Shown here piece after piece: positions 38,726 to 48,460 of a stretch of 64,000 nucleotides of DNA (position 1 is its first letter; each line of letters begins with the position of its first letter). The translations under genes were made by a program, and so were the position numbers. The stretch is from an uncultured Pelagibacteraceae bacterium. GTDB lineage: Bacteria; Pseudomonadota; Alphaproteobacteria; Pelagibacterales; Pelagibacteraceae. The notes under the pieces are model-generated. The model saw only the letters and a list, made by a program, of their open reading frames with translations, was not told the origin of the DNA and made no database searches. The stretch lies in NCBI GenBank assembly GCA_902538255.1, contig CACBEJ010000001.1, positions 62,001 through 126,000 on the forward strand, in the 5' to 3' direction.

Positions 38726-39389
38726 ATTAAAATCTAGTGGTACCACGGGCCCACAAAAAAAGATTTACCAATCTCCTTACAAACTAAGAAATGCAAATAA
38801 GGTTGCAAGAGAATGTCAAAAAATCACTTCAAAAAGTAAAATTTATACTATTTGCAAATTAGAACACGCTGGAGGACTTTTAGCACAAACATTGCCAGGT
38901 TATGAAGTTGGTGCACATTTAGAAATTGAAAATTTTAATGCGTATAATTTTTGTAAAAAAATCAAAAATTTTTCTCATACCCATATTACACCCAAGCATG
39001 GAAAAGCTCTAATGTTAACTAAATCATTTCAAAAATTGGATTTAAAAGGAATATGGATCACCTGTGGTAGTGAACCAGTAGAATGGGAATTAATAATTAA
39101 TTTTGTTAAAAAAGGTTGTAAATTTATGGTTAATTGGGGCATGACTGAAATTGGACCTTGTGCAATTAATACTGTATTCGATGATTTAAATAAAGTTGAA
39201 GACTATAAAAATAGAGCGTTAGAAGGAACTTTAATGGGTGATAATGTTTATTGCGATACAAAAATTGAAAAAGGTACATTACATGTAAAAGGGGATATTA
39301 GTGTTTTTAGCAACAATTGGTTTGATACAAAGGATAAAGTAAAAAAAAATCAAAATAATGAATTTTATATTGAGGGAAGGTTAATATAA
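38679..39389 (+). CDS. Minimal AMP-binding (ANL superfamily) protein without the C-terminal subdomain
   Basis: ELKSSGTTGPQKKIYQSP (P-loop), FMVNWGMTEIGPCAIN, NNWFDTKDKV, ends YIEGRLI*; about 236 aa. Confidence 0.8.
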   Translation: MEQKNNLDQILKKGIELKSSGTTGPQKKIYQSPYKLRNANKVARECQKITSKSKIYTICKLEHAGGLLAQTLPGYEVGAHLEIENFNAYNFCKKIKNFSHTHITPKHGKALMLTKSFQKLDLKGIWITCGSEPVEWELIINFVKKGCKFMVNWGMTEIGPCAINTVFDDLNKVEDYKNRALEGTLMGDNVYCDTKIEKGTLHVKGDISVFSNNWFDTKDKVKKNQNNEFYIEGRLI

Positions 39390-39392
39390 TTT

Positions 39393-40460
39393 ATGAGAAT
39401 AATTTTTTTAACTGTATTTATTTTTTTTTCTAAATATTCAATTTCATTATCTGAAAATTATAACTTTCAAAAATTAGTATCATTAAATGAACCATGGGGA
39501 TCATCCTTTATAAATAACACAGAGCTAATTGTGACTGAAAAAACTGGTATAATTAAAATAGTAAACATTAACACACATAGTGTGACAGAAATAAAACATA
39601 ATTTAAATTATTTTGTTCACGGACAAGGAGGGTTGTTAGATATTATTTACCAAGATAATTACTTATGGATTTCTTATTCAGAAAATAGAGGAGATTGGAA
39701 AACTAGTACTTCAATTGCAAAAGCTAAATTAAGTAAAAAAAATTTAAATTTCAAAAATATATTTCAAGCTGAACCACCGATAGAATCTGGATATCATTTT
39801 GGATCAAGACTGGCCATTAAAGACAATTATCTTTTCGCATCTGCTGGCGAAAGAGGTGGGGGTATGATTGCTCAAGATCCGACAAGCCATCCTGGAAGTA
39901 TAATTAGAATAAATTTAGATGGCAGTATTCCAAAAGATAACCCTAAGTTTGAAGGTAAATCAGACTGGTTACCAGAAATTTATCAAATAGGTGTTCGTAA
40001 TCCTCAAGGTCTAACCTATTCCTCTTTTGATGGAAAAATTTATGCAAGCAACCATGGTGCAAAAGGTGGTGATTGGTTTGGTGAAGTAAAAAAGGGAGAG
40101 AATTATGGTTGGAAAATTTTAGGTTGGGGTGGAACAAATTATTCAGGGTCAAAGATTGGACCTAAATGGAAACCAGGTTTTACTAAGGCACTCCAATATT
40201 GGGTACCTTCAATAGCTGCAAGTGCAATAACCATTTATAAAGGAAAAGAATTTGACGAGTGGAATGGCGAAGCGCTCATTACTTCTTTAAAAGATAAATC
40301 ATTAAGAAAATTAAACTTTCAAAATTCATCTAACATTCAAGAAACAATTATTTTCAAAGATAAAATTGGAAGAATAAGAGATATACAAGTTCACCCTGTT
40401 AATGGAAAAATATATTTTCTTGCGGGAAATAGCTTATGGTTAATGGAGAAAAAAAAATAA
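39393..40460 (+). CDS. PQQ-dependent sugar dehydrogenase-like (sorbosone dehydrogenase/YliI family)
   Basis: Signal peptide; HGQGGLLDIIYQ, GSRLAIKDNYLFASAGERGGGMIAQDPTSHPGSIIRINLDGSIP, GVRNPQGLTYSSFDGKIYASNHGAKGGDWFGEVKKGENYGW. Confidence 0.9.
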   Translation: MRIIFLTVFIFFSKYSISLSENYNFQKLVSLNEPWGSSFINNTELIVTEKTGIIKIVNINTHSVTEIKHNLNYFVHGQGGLLDIIYQDNYLWISYSENRGDWKTSTSIAKAKLSKKNLNFKNIFQAEPPIESGYHFGSRLAIKDNYLFASAGERGGGMIAQDPTSHPGSIIRINLDGSIPKDNPKFEGKSDWLPEIYQIGVRNPQGLTYSSFDGKIYASNHGAKGGDWFGEVKKGENYGWKILGWGGTNYSGSKIGPKWKPGFTKALQYWVPSIAASAITIYKGKEFDEWNGEALITSLKDKSLRKLNFQNSSNIQETIIFKDKIGRIRDIQVHPVNGKIYFLAGNSLWLMEKKK

Positions 40461-40461
40461 T

Positions 40462-41445
40462 ATGAAAGAAAGACCTTATCATCATTTGCCTGATGGTACT
40501 TTCAGGAATCCGAAAGGATCTCCGGTGATAATTTCTAGGTCAGGAAAATTTTCTTATAGAACTTTCAGTAAATTGAGAAAAAAAGTTGATTTAACTTATC
40601 CAAAAGAGCATGTGATTGAAAAAGAAAAAGTATTAGCTGATTTAGAAAAATATAAGGACAATGATTATATTGCTTGGATAGGTCACGCGACATACCTAAT
40701 AAAATTAGGAGGAACTACAATTATAACAGATCCTGTATTTTCAAAGAATGCTGGACCACTAATCTTTGGTCCAAAAAGATTTGCAAATCCTGCAATAAAA
40801 TTAAACGAGATACCTAAAACAGATATATTTTTACTCACTCATAATCATTACGATCATCAGGACATGTCAACAATTAGAAATTTTCCTTTTAAGAGTGCAA
40901 AAGTATTAACTCCTCTAAATCTTGGTAAATATTTTAAAGGATATAAAGATGTAAATGAAATGGATTGGTATGATCAAATAATTATTAATGAGAATTTGAA
41001 AATTTCTTTACTTCCTGCAGTTCATTGGTCAAAGAGAAGTTTAACAGACACAAATAAAACTTTGTGGGGTAATTTTCTTATAGAATATAAAAATAAAAAA
41101 ATTTTATTTGCATGTGACACAGGTTATGGGGAAATCTACAAAGAACTAGGAGAAAAATATGGTCCTGTAGATCTGACAATGATTAATATTGGTGCTTATA
41201 ATTTTAAACCAATGTTTGATAAAACTATTTATCATACTACACCAGAAGAAGCTCTAAATGTTGCACAGGACCTAAAAAGTAAAAAAGTATTGGGAATGCA
41301 TTGGGGAACATTTGTTTTGTCATTAGAACCGATTATGGAACCCCCAATTAGATTTAAAGATGGTGCTGAAAAATATGGTTTTAATAAGGAAGATGCAATT
41401 ATTTTTAAAATTGGAGAAGTTAGTCCTCTAGATAAATTATTATAG
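40462..41445 (+). CDS. MBL-fold metallohydrolase (NAPE-PLD/UlaG-like)
   Basis: WIGHATYLIKLGGTTIITDPVF, LLTHNHYDHQDMSTI, MHWGTFVLSLEP. Confidence 0.92.
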   Translation: MKERPYHHLPDGTFRNPKGSPVIISRSGKFSYRTFSKLRKKVDLTYPKEHVIEKEKVLADLEKYKDNDYIAWIGHATYLIKLGGTTIITDPVFSKNAGPLIFGPKRFANPAIKLNEIPKTDIFLLTHNHYDHQDMSTIRNFPFKSAKVLTPLNLGKYFKGYKDVNEMDWYDQIIINENLKISLLPAVHWSKRSLTDTNKTLWGNFLIEYKNKKILFACDTGYGEIYKELGEKYGPVDLTMINIGAYNFKPMFDKTIYHTTPEEALNVAQDLKSKKVLGMHWGTFVLSLEPIMEPPIRFKDGAEKYGFNKEDAIIFKIGEVSPLDKLL

Positions 41446-42366
41446 AGTTAAATACTTAATTGCAAAAAATATAGTCCCTATAGAAGCAATTGTAGAGACA
41501 AAAATTGCTTTAATTATATTTTCGGGACTTACATTATAAGCGGCACATAAAACTATAGAAGTAACTCCGCAAGGTGCAACACTAACGAAGAAAGCACCTG
41601 GTATTTCAGCTGGCAATCCTGCATTAAAAAACACTAATCCAATTAATAATAAAATTATCGGGGAAATTACTAATTTTAAAACAGAAATAGAAACAGATAA
41701 TTTGTTAATTACATTTTTAGTATAAAATGAAAGAGTTATGCCAATTGCAAACAATCCAACTGGCGAAACACATGCCGCAAGTTTAGACAGAGTGTATTCA
41801 ATCGGTGTTTGATCAATATTAAATTTTAATAATAAAAATAATAGACCTATAATTATTGAGAGAATAAATGGATTTAAAAATAAATTTTTAATAAAATGAA
41901 ATAAATTTACATTTTTTTTTGTAGATAATTCCAGAAAAAAAGCAATTACAGATAATAAAATTATCCCATCCATTAATATAATACTTGCAACTTGTGTAAT
42001 GACATTTTGTTGAAAATAAATTTCTGTTATTGGTAAAAGCAAAGTCACGTGGTTTGATAAAGCAACTGTTAAAGCCCAAATTATAGACTCTGGAATTGAT
42101 CTTTTAAAATATTTTAAAGTAATTAAGTAAGCGATAAATCCACATATCGATTGCATAATTAAATAAGAGAAAATTTGTTTAAAATCTACTTGTCCAATTT
42201 CATTTTGTGCTATTAGTTTAATTATCAATGCCGGAACTGCAATATAGAATAAGAAAAGATTTAAAATTTTAGCATGGCTAAGGTCTAAAACTTTTAACTT
42301 ACCAAATACAAACCCTAAAAAAGTAATAAATATAAATGGAGTTAGTCCTAAAAAAATTGTGAACAT
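41440..42366 (-). CDS. AEC family transporter (auxin efflux carrier-like)
   Basis: 10-TM protein; LNLFLFYIAVPALIIKLIA, ALSNHVTLLLPI, SVAPCGVTSIVLCAAYN. Confidence 0.85.
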   Translation of the reverse strand: MFTIFLGLTPFIFITFLGFVFGKLKVLDLSHAKILNLFLFYIAVPALIIKLIAQNEIGQVDFKQIFSYLIMQSICGFIAYLITLKYFKRSIPESIIWALTVALSNHVTLLLPITEIYFQQNVITQVASIILMDGIILLSVIAFFLELSTKKNVNLFHFIKNLFLNPFILSIIIGLLFLLLKFNIDQTPIEYTLSKLAACVSPVGLFAIGITLSFYTKNVINKLSVSISVLKLVISPIILLLIGLVFFNAGLPAEIPGAFFVSVAPCGVTSIVLCAAYNVSPENIIKAIFVSTIASIGTIFFAIKYLTL

Positions 42367-42369
42367 AAA

Positions 42370-43161
42370 TTATTTGATTGTTATTCTATGCATTATTCTA
42401 TTTCCTTTGAAGGATGTCGCTTGATGAAGCATAGATCTATTATCCCATATAGCCAATTGATTTTTTTCCCAAGGCAATGAAAATTGAAACTTCTTCTTAA
42501 CTTGATGGTTAAATAAAAATTTTTTTAACTTTTCTTGATTTTTTATCTTTGAGCTAAAACCAACAAAATGTCCTGGACTGCAATAAATAGAATAATTTGT
42601 GCTGATTTTCCTAATTATTTTATGTGAAGATTTAAGTTCTTTAATATTTTTTCCTTTTTCTTTTACTCTTTCTTTTGTTGTAACCGAGATTGGACCCTCA
42701 GAGGAATATTTACCTTTAATATTTTTAAATTTTCTTTTTATTGGACTTGGTAATTCTTTATAAGCAAGATATTGAGAACAAAATTCTGTATTAGCTTTTC
42801 CTTTTTTTGGCACAAGTTTAGAAAGCAACATTGTAAATCTTGGTGGTTTTTTTGTATATATCGAGTCTGTATGAAATTGTTCACCAAAACTTGGTCCTTT
42901 ATCAGTTGATTTTCTTTGCACCACAGTAATTTGAGGAAATTTTTTATTTAAACCTTTTAGTCTTGGATAGTTGGCTAACTTTCCAAAATATTTCGCAAAC
43001 TGAATATAAAATTTAGAACTGAATTCTTGTTGTTTAAAATACAACATTCCATATTTATTCAGTGCTTTCTTAATTTTTAGTATATCTTTATTCGTAATAT
43101 CTTTTAAATTTACAATTATTTCAGCTCCAATATTTTTTTTATTTGGAATTATTTTTAACAT
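42370..43161 (-). CDS. TauD/TfdA family 2-oxoglutarate/Fe(II) dioxygenase
   Basis: GMLYFKQQEFSS, FGEQFHTDSIYTKKPPRFTMLL (HxD), QLAIWDNRSMLHQATSFKGNRIMHRITI. Confidence 0.88.
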   Translation of the reverse strand: MLKIIPNKKNIGAEIIVNLKDITNKDILKIKKALNKYGMLYFKQQEFSSKFYIQFAKYFGKLANYPRLKGLNKKFPQITVVQRKSTDKGPSFGEQFHTDSIYTKKPPRFTMLLSKLVPKKGKANTEFCSQYLAYKELPSPIKRKFKNIKGKYSSEGPISVTTKERVKEKGKNIKELKSSHKIIRKISTNYSIYCSPGHFVGFSSKIKNQEKLKKFLFNHQVKKKFQFSLPWEKNQLAIWDNRSMLHQATSFKGNRIMHRITIK

Positions 43162-44026
43162 TTTTTAAAAAAAATTTTTTTAAGTGATTAATCGTTTGTT
43201 TAGGACTCTCCTCTGGAATGAAATGATCTGAATTAATTTCTACTCCATAAACTTTTTTGTTTGTGTATTTTTGCCAAATTTTAACTGATTTGAATTGCGT
43301 TCCAACAACTCCCTTTTTACCCCACAAAACTTGTATAGGAATGTTTAATTTTTTTTTTCTGTCTTTTTTGTCATGCTCTAAATCTATAGTAGCCGCAGCC
43401 CTATAATCCTCACAAGTTGCATGAATTCTTTTTTTTTGTTTAAAGGCTCTAAAATATTCATCTTCAACTTTTCCAATCGCACGTTTTGATGACCTATTAA
43501 AACGACTTTTTAACCATCTTTTAGGATCTGCCATTATCATTTTCTCTGGTAAAGGTGCTGGCTGTATTAAATAAAACCAATGAAAATATCCTTTTGCAAA
43601 TTTCATATCAGTATGCTCGTACATATCTAGAGTTGGACAAATATCTAATACACTTAAAGCCATAATCTTATTTCTATAATCTCTTGCCATTCTATGTGCA
43701 ACTCTCCCACCTCTGTCATGTCCTGCAACAAAAAATTTTTTAAAATTTAATTTACTCATCAATTGAACCATATCTTTACCCATTTCTCTTTTAGAATAAT
43801 TTTTATGATTAATTCCACCAGGCAAAACCAAACTATCCCCGTATCCTCTAAGATCAGCAACTATTACTGTGAAATATTTACTAAGTTCAGGGGCAGTCTT
43901 GTGCCACATAACATGTGATTGAGGGTATCCATGAAGTAGCAATAAAGGAGGACCATTACCTTTAAATCTACAAAATATTTTACCCTTGTTTACCTTAACA
44001 AATTTTTTTTTAAAACCATTAAACAT
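43139..44026 (-). CDS. Alpha/beta hydrolase, haloacetate dehalogenase-like
   Basis: LLLLHGYPQSHVMWHKTAPELSKYFTVIVADLRGYGDS; GHDRGGRVAHRMARDY (Asp nucleophile plus RxxR). Confidence 0.85.
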   Translation of the reverse strand: MFNGFKKKFVKVNKGKIFCRFKGNGPPLLLLHGYPQSHVMWHKTAPELSKYFTVIVADLRGYGDSLVLPGGINHKNYSKREMGKDMVQLMSKLNFKKFFVAGHDRGGRVAHRMARDYRNKIMALSVLDICPTLDMYEHTDMKFAKGYFHWFYLIQPAPLPEKMIMADPKRWLKSRFNRSSKRAIGKVEDEYFRAFKQKKRIHATCEDYRAAATIDLEHDKKDRKKKLNIPIQVLWGKKGVVGTQFKSVKIWQKYTNKKVYGVEINSDHFIPEESPKQTINHLKKFFLKNVKNNSK

Positions 44027-44037
44027 GATTAAACTAT

Positions 44038-44313
44038 TTAATTATTTAACAGTTTATTTTTCGCCTTTTCAAATTCCTCTTGAGAAATAATTCCTTTTTC
44101 TTTTAAATGATTCAATTTAGTAAGTTCATCACTTAAATTGCTGCTTTGTTCATCAGAAGTTTCACTTGTCTCCCTACCCTCACTTTCAGCTTCCTCTTTC
44201 TCAGCTCTATTAGCTTCCTTAGACTTAAAACCATTCATAATTGCCATTCCACCTAAGTATAAAACATAAGCCATAATAGGAATAACCAATCCAAAAAAAA
44301 TTATTTTTTCCAT
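44038..44313 (-). CDS. SHOCT-domain small membrane protein
   Basis: C-terminal LSDELTKLNHLKEKGIISQEEFEKAKNKLLNN. Confidence 0.85.
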   Translation of the reverse strand: MEKIIFFGLVIPIMAYVLYLGGMAIMNGFKSKEANRAEKEEAESEGRETSETSDEQSSNLSDELTKLNHLKEKGIISQEEFEKAKNKLLNN

Positions 44314-44316
44314 AAT

Positions 44317-44520
44317 TTAATCTTCATCTTCTTCACGCCAGTTTTTTTCATACATTAAATATGCAGCGTATATTACTGATACAGTACCTACAATCATACC
44401 ATAATCAAAACCAGTTTGCTTGTCATGCAAATACCAACCTAATTGTGTTGCCCCGATAGGTGGAACAGTAAGAAGCAAAAAAATTATACCAAATCTGTAT
44501 GGTCGTTTAGGTTTTTTCAT
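44317..44520 (-). CDS. Small hypothetical membrane protein
   Basis: 67 aa with 2 hydrophobic segments, tightly spaced with SHOCT gene. Confidence 0.65.
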   Translation of the reverse strand: MKKPKRPYRFGIIFLLLTVPPIGATQLGWYLHDKQTGFDYGMIVGTVSVIYAAYLMYEKNWREEDED

Positions 44521-44558
44521 CCTAATAAATTAACAGATTATAGCTTATGGTTTAATTA

Positions 44559-45404
44559 TTAAATTTGCGATCTTTTGAAACAGTTGATCGTATTTTTAAG
44601 CAAACAAGCAATGGTCATTGGACCTACACCGCCTGGAACTGGTGTAAGTGCTTTTGCATTTTTTGAAACTTCATCAAAATGAACATCACCAACTATACCG
44701 TTATCAGTTTTATTTATACCGACATCAATAACAATAGCATCTTTCTTAACCCAATCTCCTCTAACAAGTTCGGGTATACCTACAGCTGCAACAATTATAT
44801 CTGCCTCTAAACATTCAGCTTTTAAATCTTTAGTTTTTGAATGAGTTATAGTTACGGTGCAATTTTCTTTTAATAGAAGTTGAGTCATTGGTTTACCATT
44901 TAAATTTGATCTACCCACAACCACAGCTTTTTTACCACTTAAATTAGGTTCAATTTTTTTTATCAACAAATAACATCCAAGCGGAGTACAAGGTATCGAA
45001 CTTTCATAACCAGATGAAAGATTGCCTACATTCATTGGATGAAATCCATCTACATCTTTTGAGGGATCAATAGCTTCAATAACCTTCTGCTTATCAATAT
45101 GCTTAGGTAAAGGAAGTTGAACTAAAATTCCTGAAACAGTTTCATCACTGTTTAGTTCTTGAATTTTTTCTAGAACAGTCTTTTCTTCAACTGAGTCTGG
45201 ATATTTAATTACTTCAGATTTTAATCCTACCTCATTTGCTGACTTCTCTTTATTTCTTACATAAATTTGACTAGGTGTTAAATCACCAATCAGTATTACC
45301 GTTAAACCTGGTACTTTATTATGTTTTGATTTTAACTCTGCAACTTCTTCCTTTAACTCTGCTCTTAATTCTGCGGCTGCTTTTTTTCCATCAATTAAAA
45401 TCAT
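44559..45404 (-). CDS. folD: Bifunctional methylenetetrahydrofolate dehydrogenase/cyclohydrolase
   Basis: VSGILVQLPLPKHIDKQKVIEAIDPSKDVDGFHPMNVG, VVGRSNLNGKPMTQLLL, TPVPGGVGPMTIACLL. Confidence 0.97.
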   Translation of the reverse strand: MILIDGKKAAAELRAELKEEVAELKSKHNKVPGLTVILIGDLTPSQIYVRNKEKSANEVGLKSEVIKYPDSVEEKTVLEKIQELNSDETVSGILVQLPLPKHIDKQKVIEAIDPSKDVDGFHPMNVGNLSSGYESSIPCTPLGCYLLIKKIEPNLSGKKAVVVGRSNLNGKPMTQLLLKENCTVTITHSKTKDLKAECLEADIIVAAVGIPELVRGDWVKKDAIVIDVGINKTDNGIVGDVHFDEVSKNAKALTPVPGGVGPMTIACLLKNTINCFKRSQI

Positions 45405-45413
45405 TTTTCTCTC

Positions 45414-45704
45414 TTAAAAAATCATTGGTGCGATGTACAGCTTCATACACATTTCGATAAACCAAATCAATAAAAGAAGAATGATTGGAGAAATATCTAG
45501 TGAACCTAAATTTGGCAAAAAACCTCTAATTTTGTTAAGGAAAGGCTCAGTTAATTTGTAACTCAACTCTAAAATTGCATACACAAACCTATTTTGAGTA
45601 TTAAGAACGTTAAAAGCTATTAACCAACTTACAATAACATTGGCGATTACAACATAAGAGTACAATTTTAAAATTTGTAAAACTAAATAAAAAATAGCTA
45701 TCAT
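45414..45704 (-). CDS. YggT family membrane protein
   Basis: YSYVVIANVIVSWLIAFNVLNTQNRFVYAILELSYKLTEPFLNKIRGFLPNLGSLDISPIILLLLIWFIE. Confidence 0.92.
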   Translation of the reverse strand: MIAIFYLVLQILKLYSYVVIANVIVSWLIAFNVLNTQNRFVYAILELSYKLTEPFLNKIRGFLPNLGSLDISPIILLLLIWFIEMCMKLYIAPMIF

Positions 45705-46786
45705 TTTTTCTCAACATAAATCGACTGGCTTGGGAACGCAAATGAAGCACCATTTTTTTCAACAATTTCTTTGATCGCAATTGCTAATCTTTCTTTAACA
45801 TCTAACCAATTATTCCAACTTCCTGTTTTTGTAAAACATCTCACATACATATCTATTGAACTATCAGAAAATTTATCAACTCTCACCGCAACACCAATTG
45901 AGGTATTATAATCTTCGCTTGAATTGATATGACTTTCGATTTCATCTCTAATTTTTTTTAACTGATCTACCGTAGTGTCATATTGAAGTGTAATAATCCA
46001 ACTGATTAACCAATTTGAAGTTTCACTTACATTTACAACTGCGTTTTCGGCAAATTGAAAATTTGGAATAATAGCAAGAGATTTGTCAAACTTTCTAATT
46101 GTTGTTGATCTAAATCCGATCTTTTCTACTACACCTTCAATAATACCCTCGACAGCTATCCAGTCTCCAATTTTAAATCTCTTTTCAACTAAAACTAAAA
46201 TTCCTGATATTAAATTTTTGAATAAATCTTGTGCCCCTAATGCTACAGCAACACCAAACAATCCAAGACCTGCAATGATTGGACCTATTTTAATTCCCCA
46301 CAATTCTAAAACTGCTGCTAAACCTAAAATAAAAATTAAAATTTTTAATGACTTAATTATCCAACCAATTAGTTCTCTTGTTAACAATTTGTCTAAACCA
46401 CTAAGTATGTACGAGATTGGTTCTATGATTTGATGAATTACCCAAAAAATTAAAATAGTGATCAATGTTCTATTAATTGTATCTACCACTTCTCTTCCTT
46501 CTAGTGAGAAAGTCATGTAGTAGCTTGCAATAAAAAATCCTAATACAATTGGTAAAAATCTTGCTGGACCTACAAGTGATTGAACAAAAGTATCATCTAA
46601 TTTATTCGTTGTTCTTTTCGAGATAATTTCTAATTTTTTAATAACTAATTTACTTATTAGACCTCTAAAAATTAAGAATAGTAAAAATATTCCAATACCA
46701 ATTAAGATTTGAAAGATATCAACACCAAGAATTCCTTTATTCCATACTGATAAAAATATTTCTGAAAAATTATTAATTAATTCCAT
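45701..46786 (-). CDS. MscS-type mechanosensitive ion channel
   Basis: GLGLFGVAVALGAQDLFKNLISGILVLVEKRFKIGDWIAVEGIIEGVVEKIGFRSTTIRKFDKSLAIIPN. Confidence 0.95.
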   Translation of the reverse strand: MELINNFSEIFLSVWNKGILGVDIFQILIGIGIFLLFLIFRGLISKLVIKKLEIISKRTTNKLDDTFVQSLVGPARFLPIVLGFFIASYYMTFSLEGREVVDTINRTLITILIFWVIHQIIEPISYILSGLDKLLTRELIGWIIKSLKILIFILGLAAVLELWGIKIGPIIAGLGLFGVAVALGAQDLFKNLISGILVLVEKRFKIGDWIAVEGIIEGVVEKIGFRSTTIRKFDKSLAIIPNFQFAENAVVNVSETSNWLISWIITLQYDTTVDQLKKIRDEIESHINSSEDYNTSIGVAVRVDKFSDSSIDMYVRCFTKTGSWNNWLDVKERLAIAIKEIVEKNGASFAFPSQSIYVEKK

Positions 46787-46788
46787 TT

Positions 46789-47487
46789 CTAAATTTTATA
46801 TAACAAAAACTCTTCTTCTCCAGGGTTAAAAAGAAAAATCTTTTTCCATTTGATTTCGTTCAGTATTGACGAGGTTTTTTCGCCTATGCACATCAAATTT
46901 GTATTCATCCATAAATTTTCGGATTGGTAAATCTTTATGAAATTTAAGAAACTTGAAGCACTATTTTGAGAGTAAACATAGACCATATCAGGCATATTTA
47001 ATTTTAATTCATTAACAAATTTCTCATCAAATTTTTTATTATGATCTACTCTGTAATTAATAATTCTTTTTACCTTAAAACCTTCGCTTAATAACTGTAG
47101 ATCTAAATCAACCGATATTGTTTCACCACTAACGTAAAGTAATGCTTTATTTTTGGATTCATAACTTTGTATAATTAATTCCTTTAAGTTTGTAACATTT
47201 CCTTCAGCCGAAATTGTATTTTGAAAACCAACACTTCTTGCTTTATTTTCTGTAGCATTACCAACACAAAAGCATTTAATATTTTTATCTAATCTTTCTG
47301 TATTTAAGAATTTTACTGCATTTGCACTAGTAAAAACAATTCCACCATAATCAATAAAATTAATTTCTTCATAATTAACTTTTTCAATTCTTATTAAAGG
47401 AAGATGAGAAACTTGATGTCCTAATGATTGAAATTTTAATATCATTTCTGAACAATCTTCCAATGGTCTAGTAAATAAAATATGCAT
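46789..47487 (-). CDS. hemD: Uroporphyrinogen-III synthase
   Basis: LFTRPLEDCSEMILKFQSLGHQVSHLPLIRIE; YGGIVFTSANAVKFL; downstream of hemC. Confidence 0.88.
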   Translation of the reverse strand: MHILFTRPLEDCSEMILKFQSLGHQVSHLPLIRIEKVNYEEINFIDYGGIVFTSANAVKFLNTERLDKNIKCFCVGNATENKARSVGFQNTISAEGNVTNLKELIIQSYESKNKALLYVSGETISVDLDLQLLSEGFKVKRIINYRVDHNKKFDEKFVNELKLNMPDMVYVYSQNSASSFLNFIKIYQSENLWMNTNLMCIGEKTSSILNEIKWKKIFLFNPGEEEFLLYKI

Positions 47488-47488
47488 A

Positions 47489-48406
47489 CTATCTTTTATA
47501 TGAATTGTTTGATTTTGTTTTTAAAAGCATTCCAACTTCTTTACCAAGTTCTTTAAATTTATTTAAATTTCCAATTTTTTTTTCATAAAATCTTTGTTTG
47601 CCGTCTAAAGAAAAAAGTTCAGCCTGTACTATAATCTTATCTCCATTTACCACTGAATGAGCGCCAATTGCTGTTTCACAATCTCCATCTAATACTTTTA
47701 AAATATTTCTCTCAAGGTGAGCTCTTTTATGTGTTTCTTCATGGTTAATTTTATTTAAAATAGAAATTGTCTCGTTATCATCCTCTCTACACTGGAGAGC
47801 AATTACACCTTGTCCTGCGCTAGGAATTATTTCTTCAGCAGAAAAAATTTCAGAGATTTCATTTTCAAATTTTAAAAATTTGATACCTGCATAAGATAGT
47901 ATAATTGCATCACACATGCCTTCATTTAATTTTCTAATTCTAGTATCTACATTTCCTCTAATTAATTTACATTTTAAATCTTGTCTAATTTTTTTTATTT
48001 GAAATTCTCTTCTGTATGACGAAGTTCCAACAATTGACTTTTCATCCAAGTCTTTAAGTTTCTTTTTATTCTTAGAAATTAAAATTTCCCTAGGGTCATT
48101 TCTTTCAAGAAAAGAATCTGTTCTTAATCCCTCTGTTTCGTTAGCGGGCATATCTTTTAGCGCATGAACTGCAATATCAATATTTTCCAACTGAAGTTCT
48201 TTTTCAATATTGCTAGAAAACAAACCTTTACCACCAACCTCTGATAATCTTATATCCTGTACTTCGTCACCTTTAGTTGTAATTGATTTAATTAAAATAT
48301 CTTCATTACCAAGGTCAGTATGTTTAATAATCTTATTTTTAGCTTGTTGAGCATAAAGTAAGGCAAGCTTGCTACCCCTAGATCCAATTATTATTTTTTT
48401 TCTCAT
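47489..48406 (-). CDS. hemC: Hydroxymethylbilane synthase
   Basis: IGSRGSKLALLYAQQAK, GGKGLFSSNIEKELQ, VHALKDMPANE, LDGDCETAIGAHS. Confidence 0.97.
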   Translation of the reverse strand: MRKKIIIGSRGSKLALLYAQQAKNKIIKHTDLGNEDILIKSITTKGDEVQDIRLSEVGGKGLFSSNIEKELQLENIDIAVHALKDMPANETEGLRTDSFLERNDPREILISKNKKKLKDLDEKSIVGTSSYRREFQIKKIRQDLKCKLIRGNVDTRIRKLNEGMCDAIILSYAGIKFLKFENEISEIFSAEEIIPSAGQGVIALQCREDDNETISILNKINHEETHKRAHLERNILKVLDGDCETAIGAHSVVNGDKIIVQAELFSLDGKQRFYEKKIGNLNKFKELGKEVGMLLKTKSNNSYKR

Positions 48407-48460
48407 AAAAAATTATTTCTTACTTGTATAAAGATTGTACAATTATTAAAAACTATTTGA

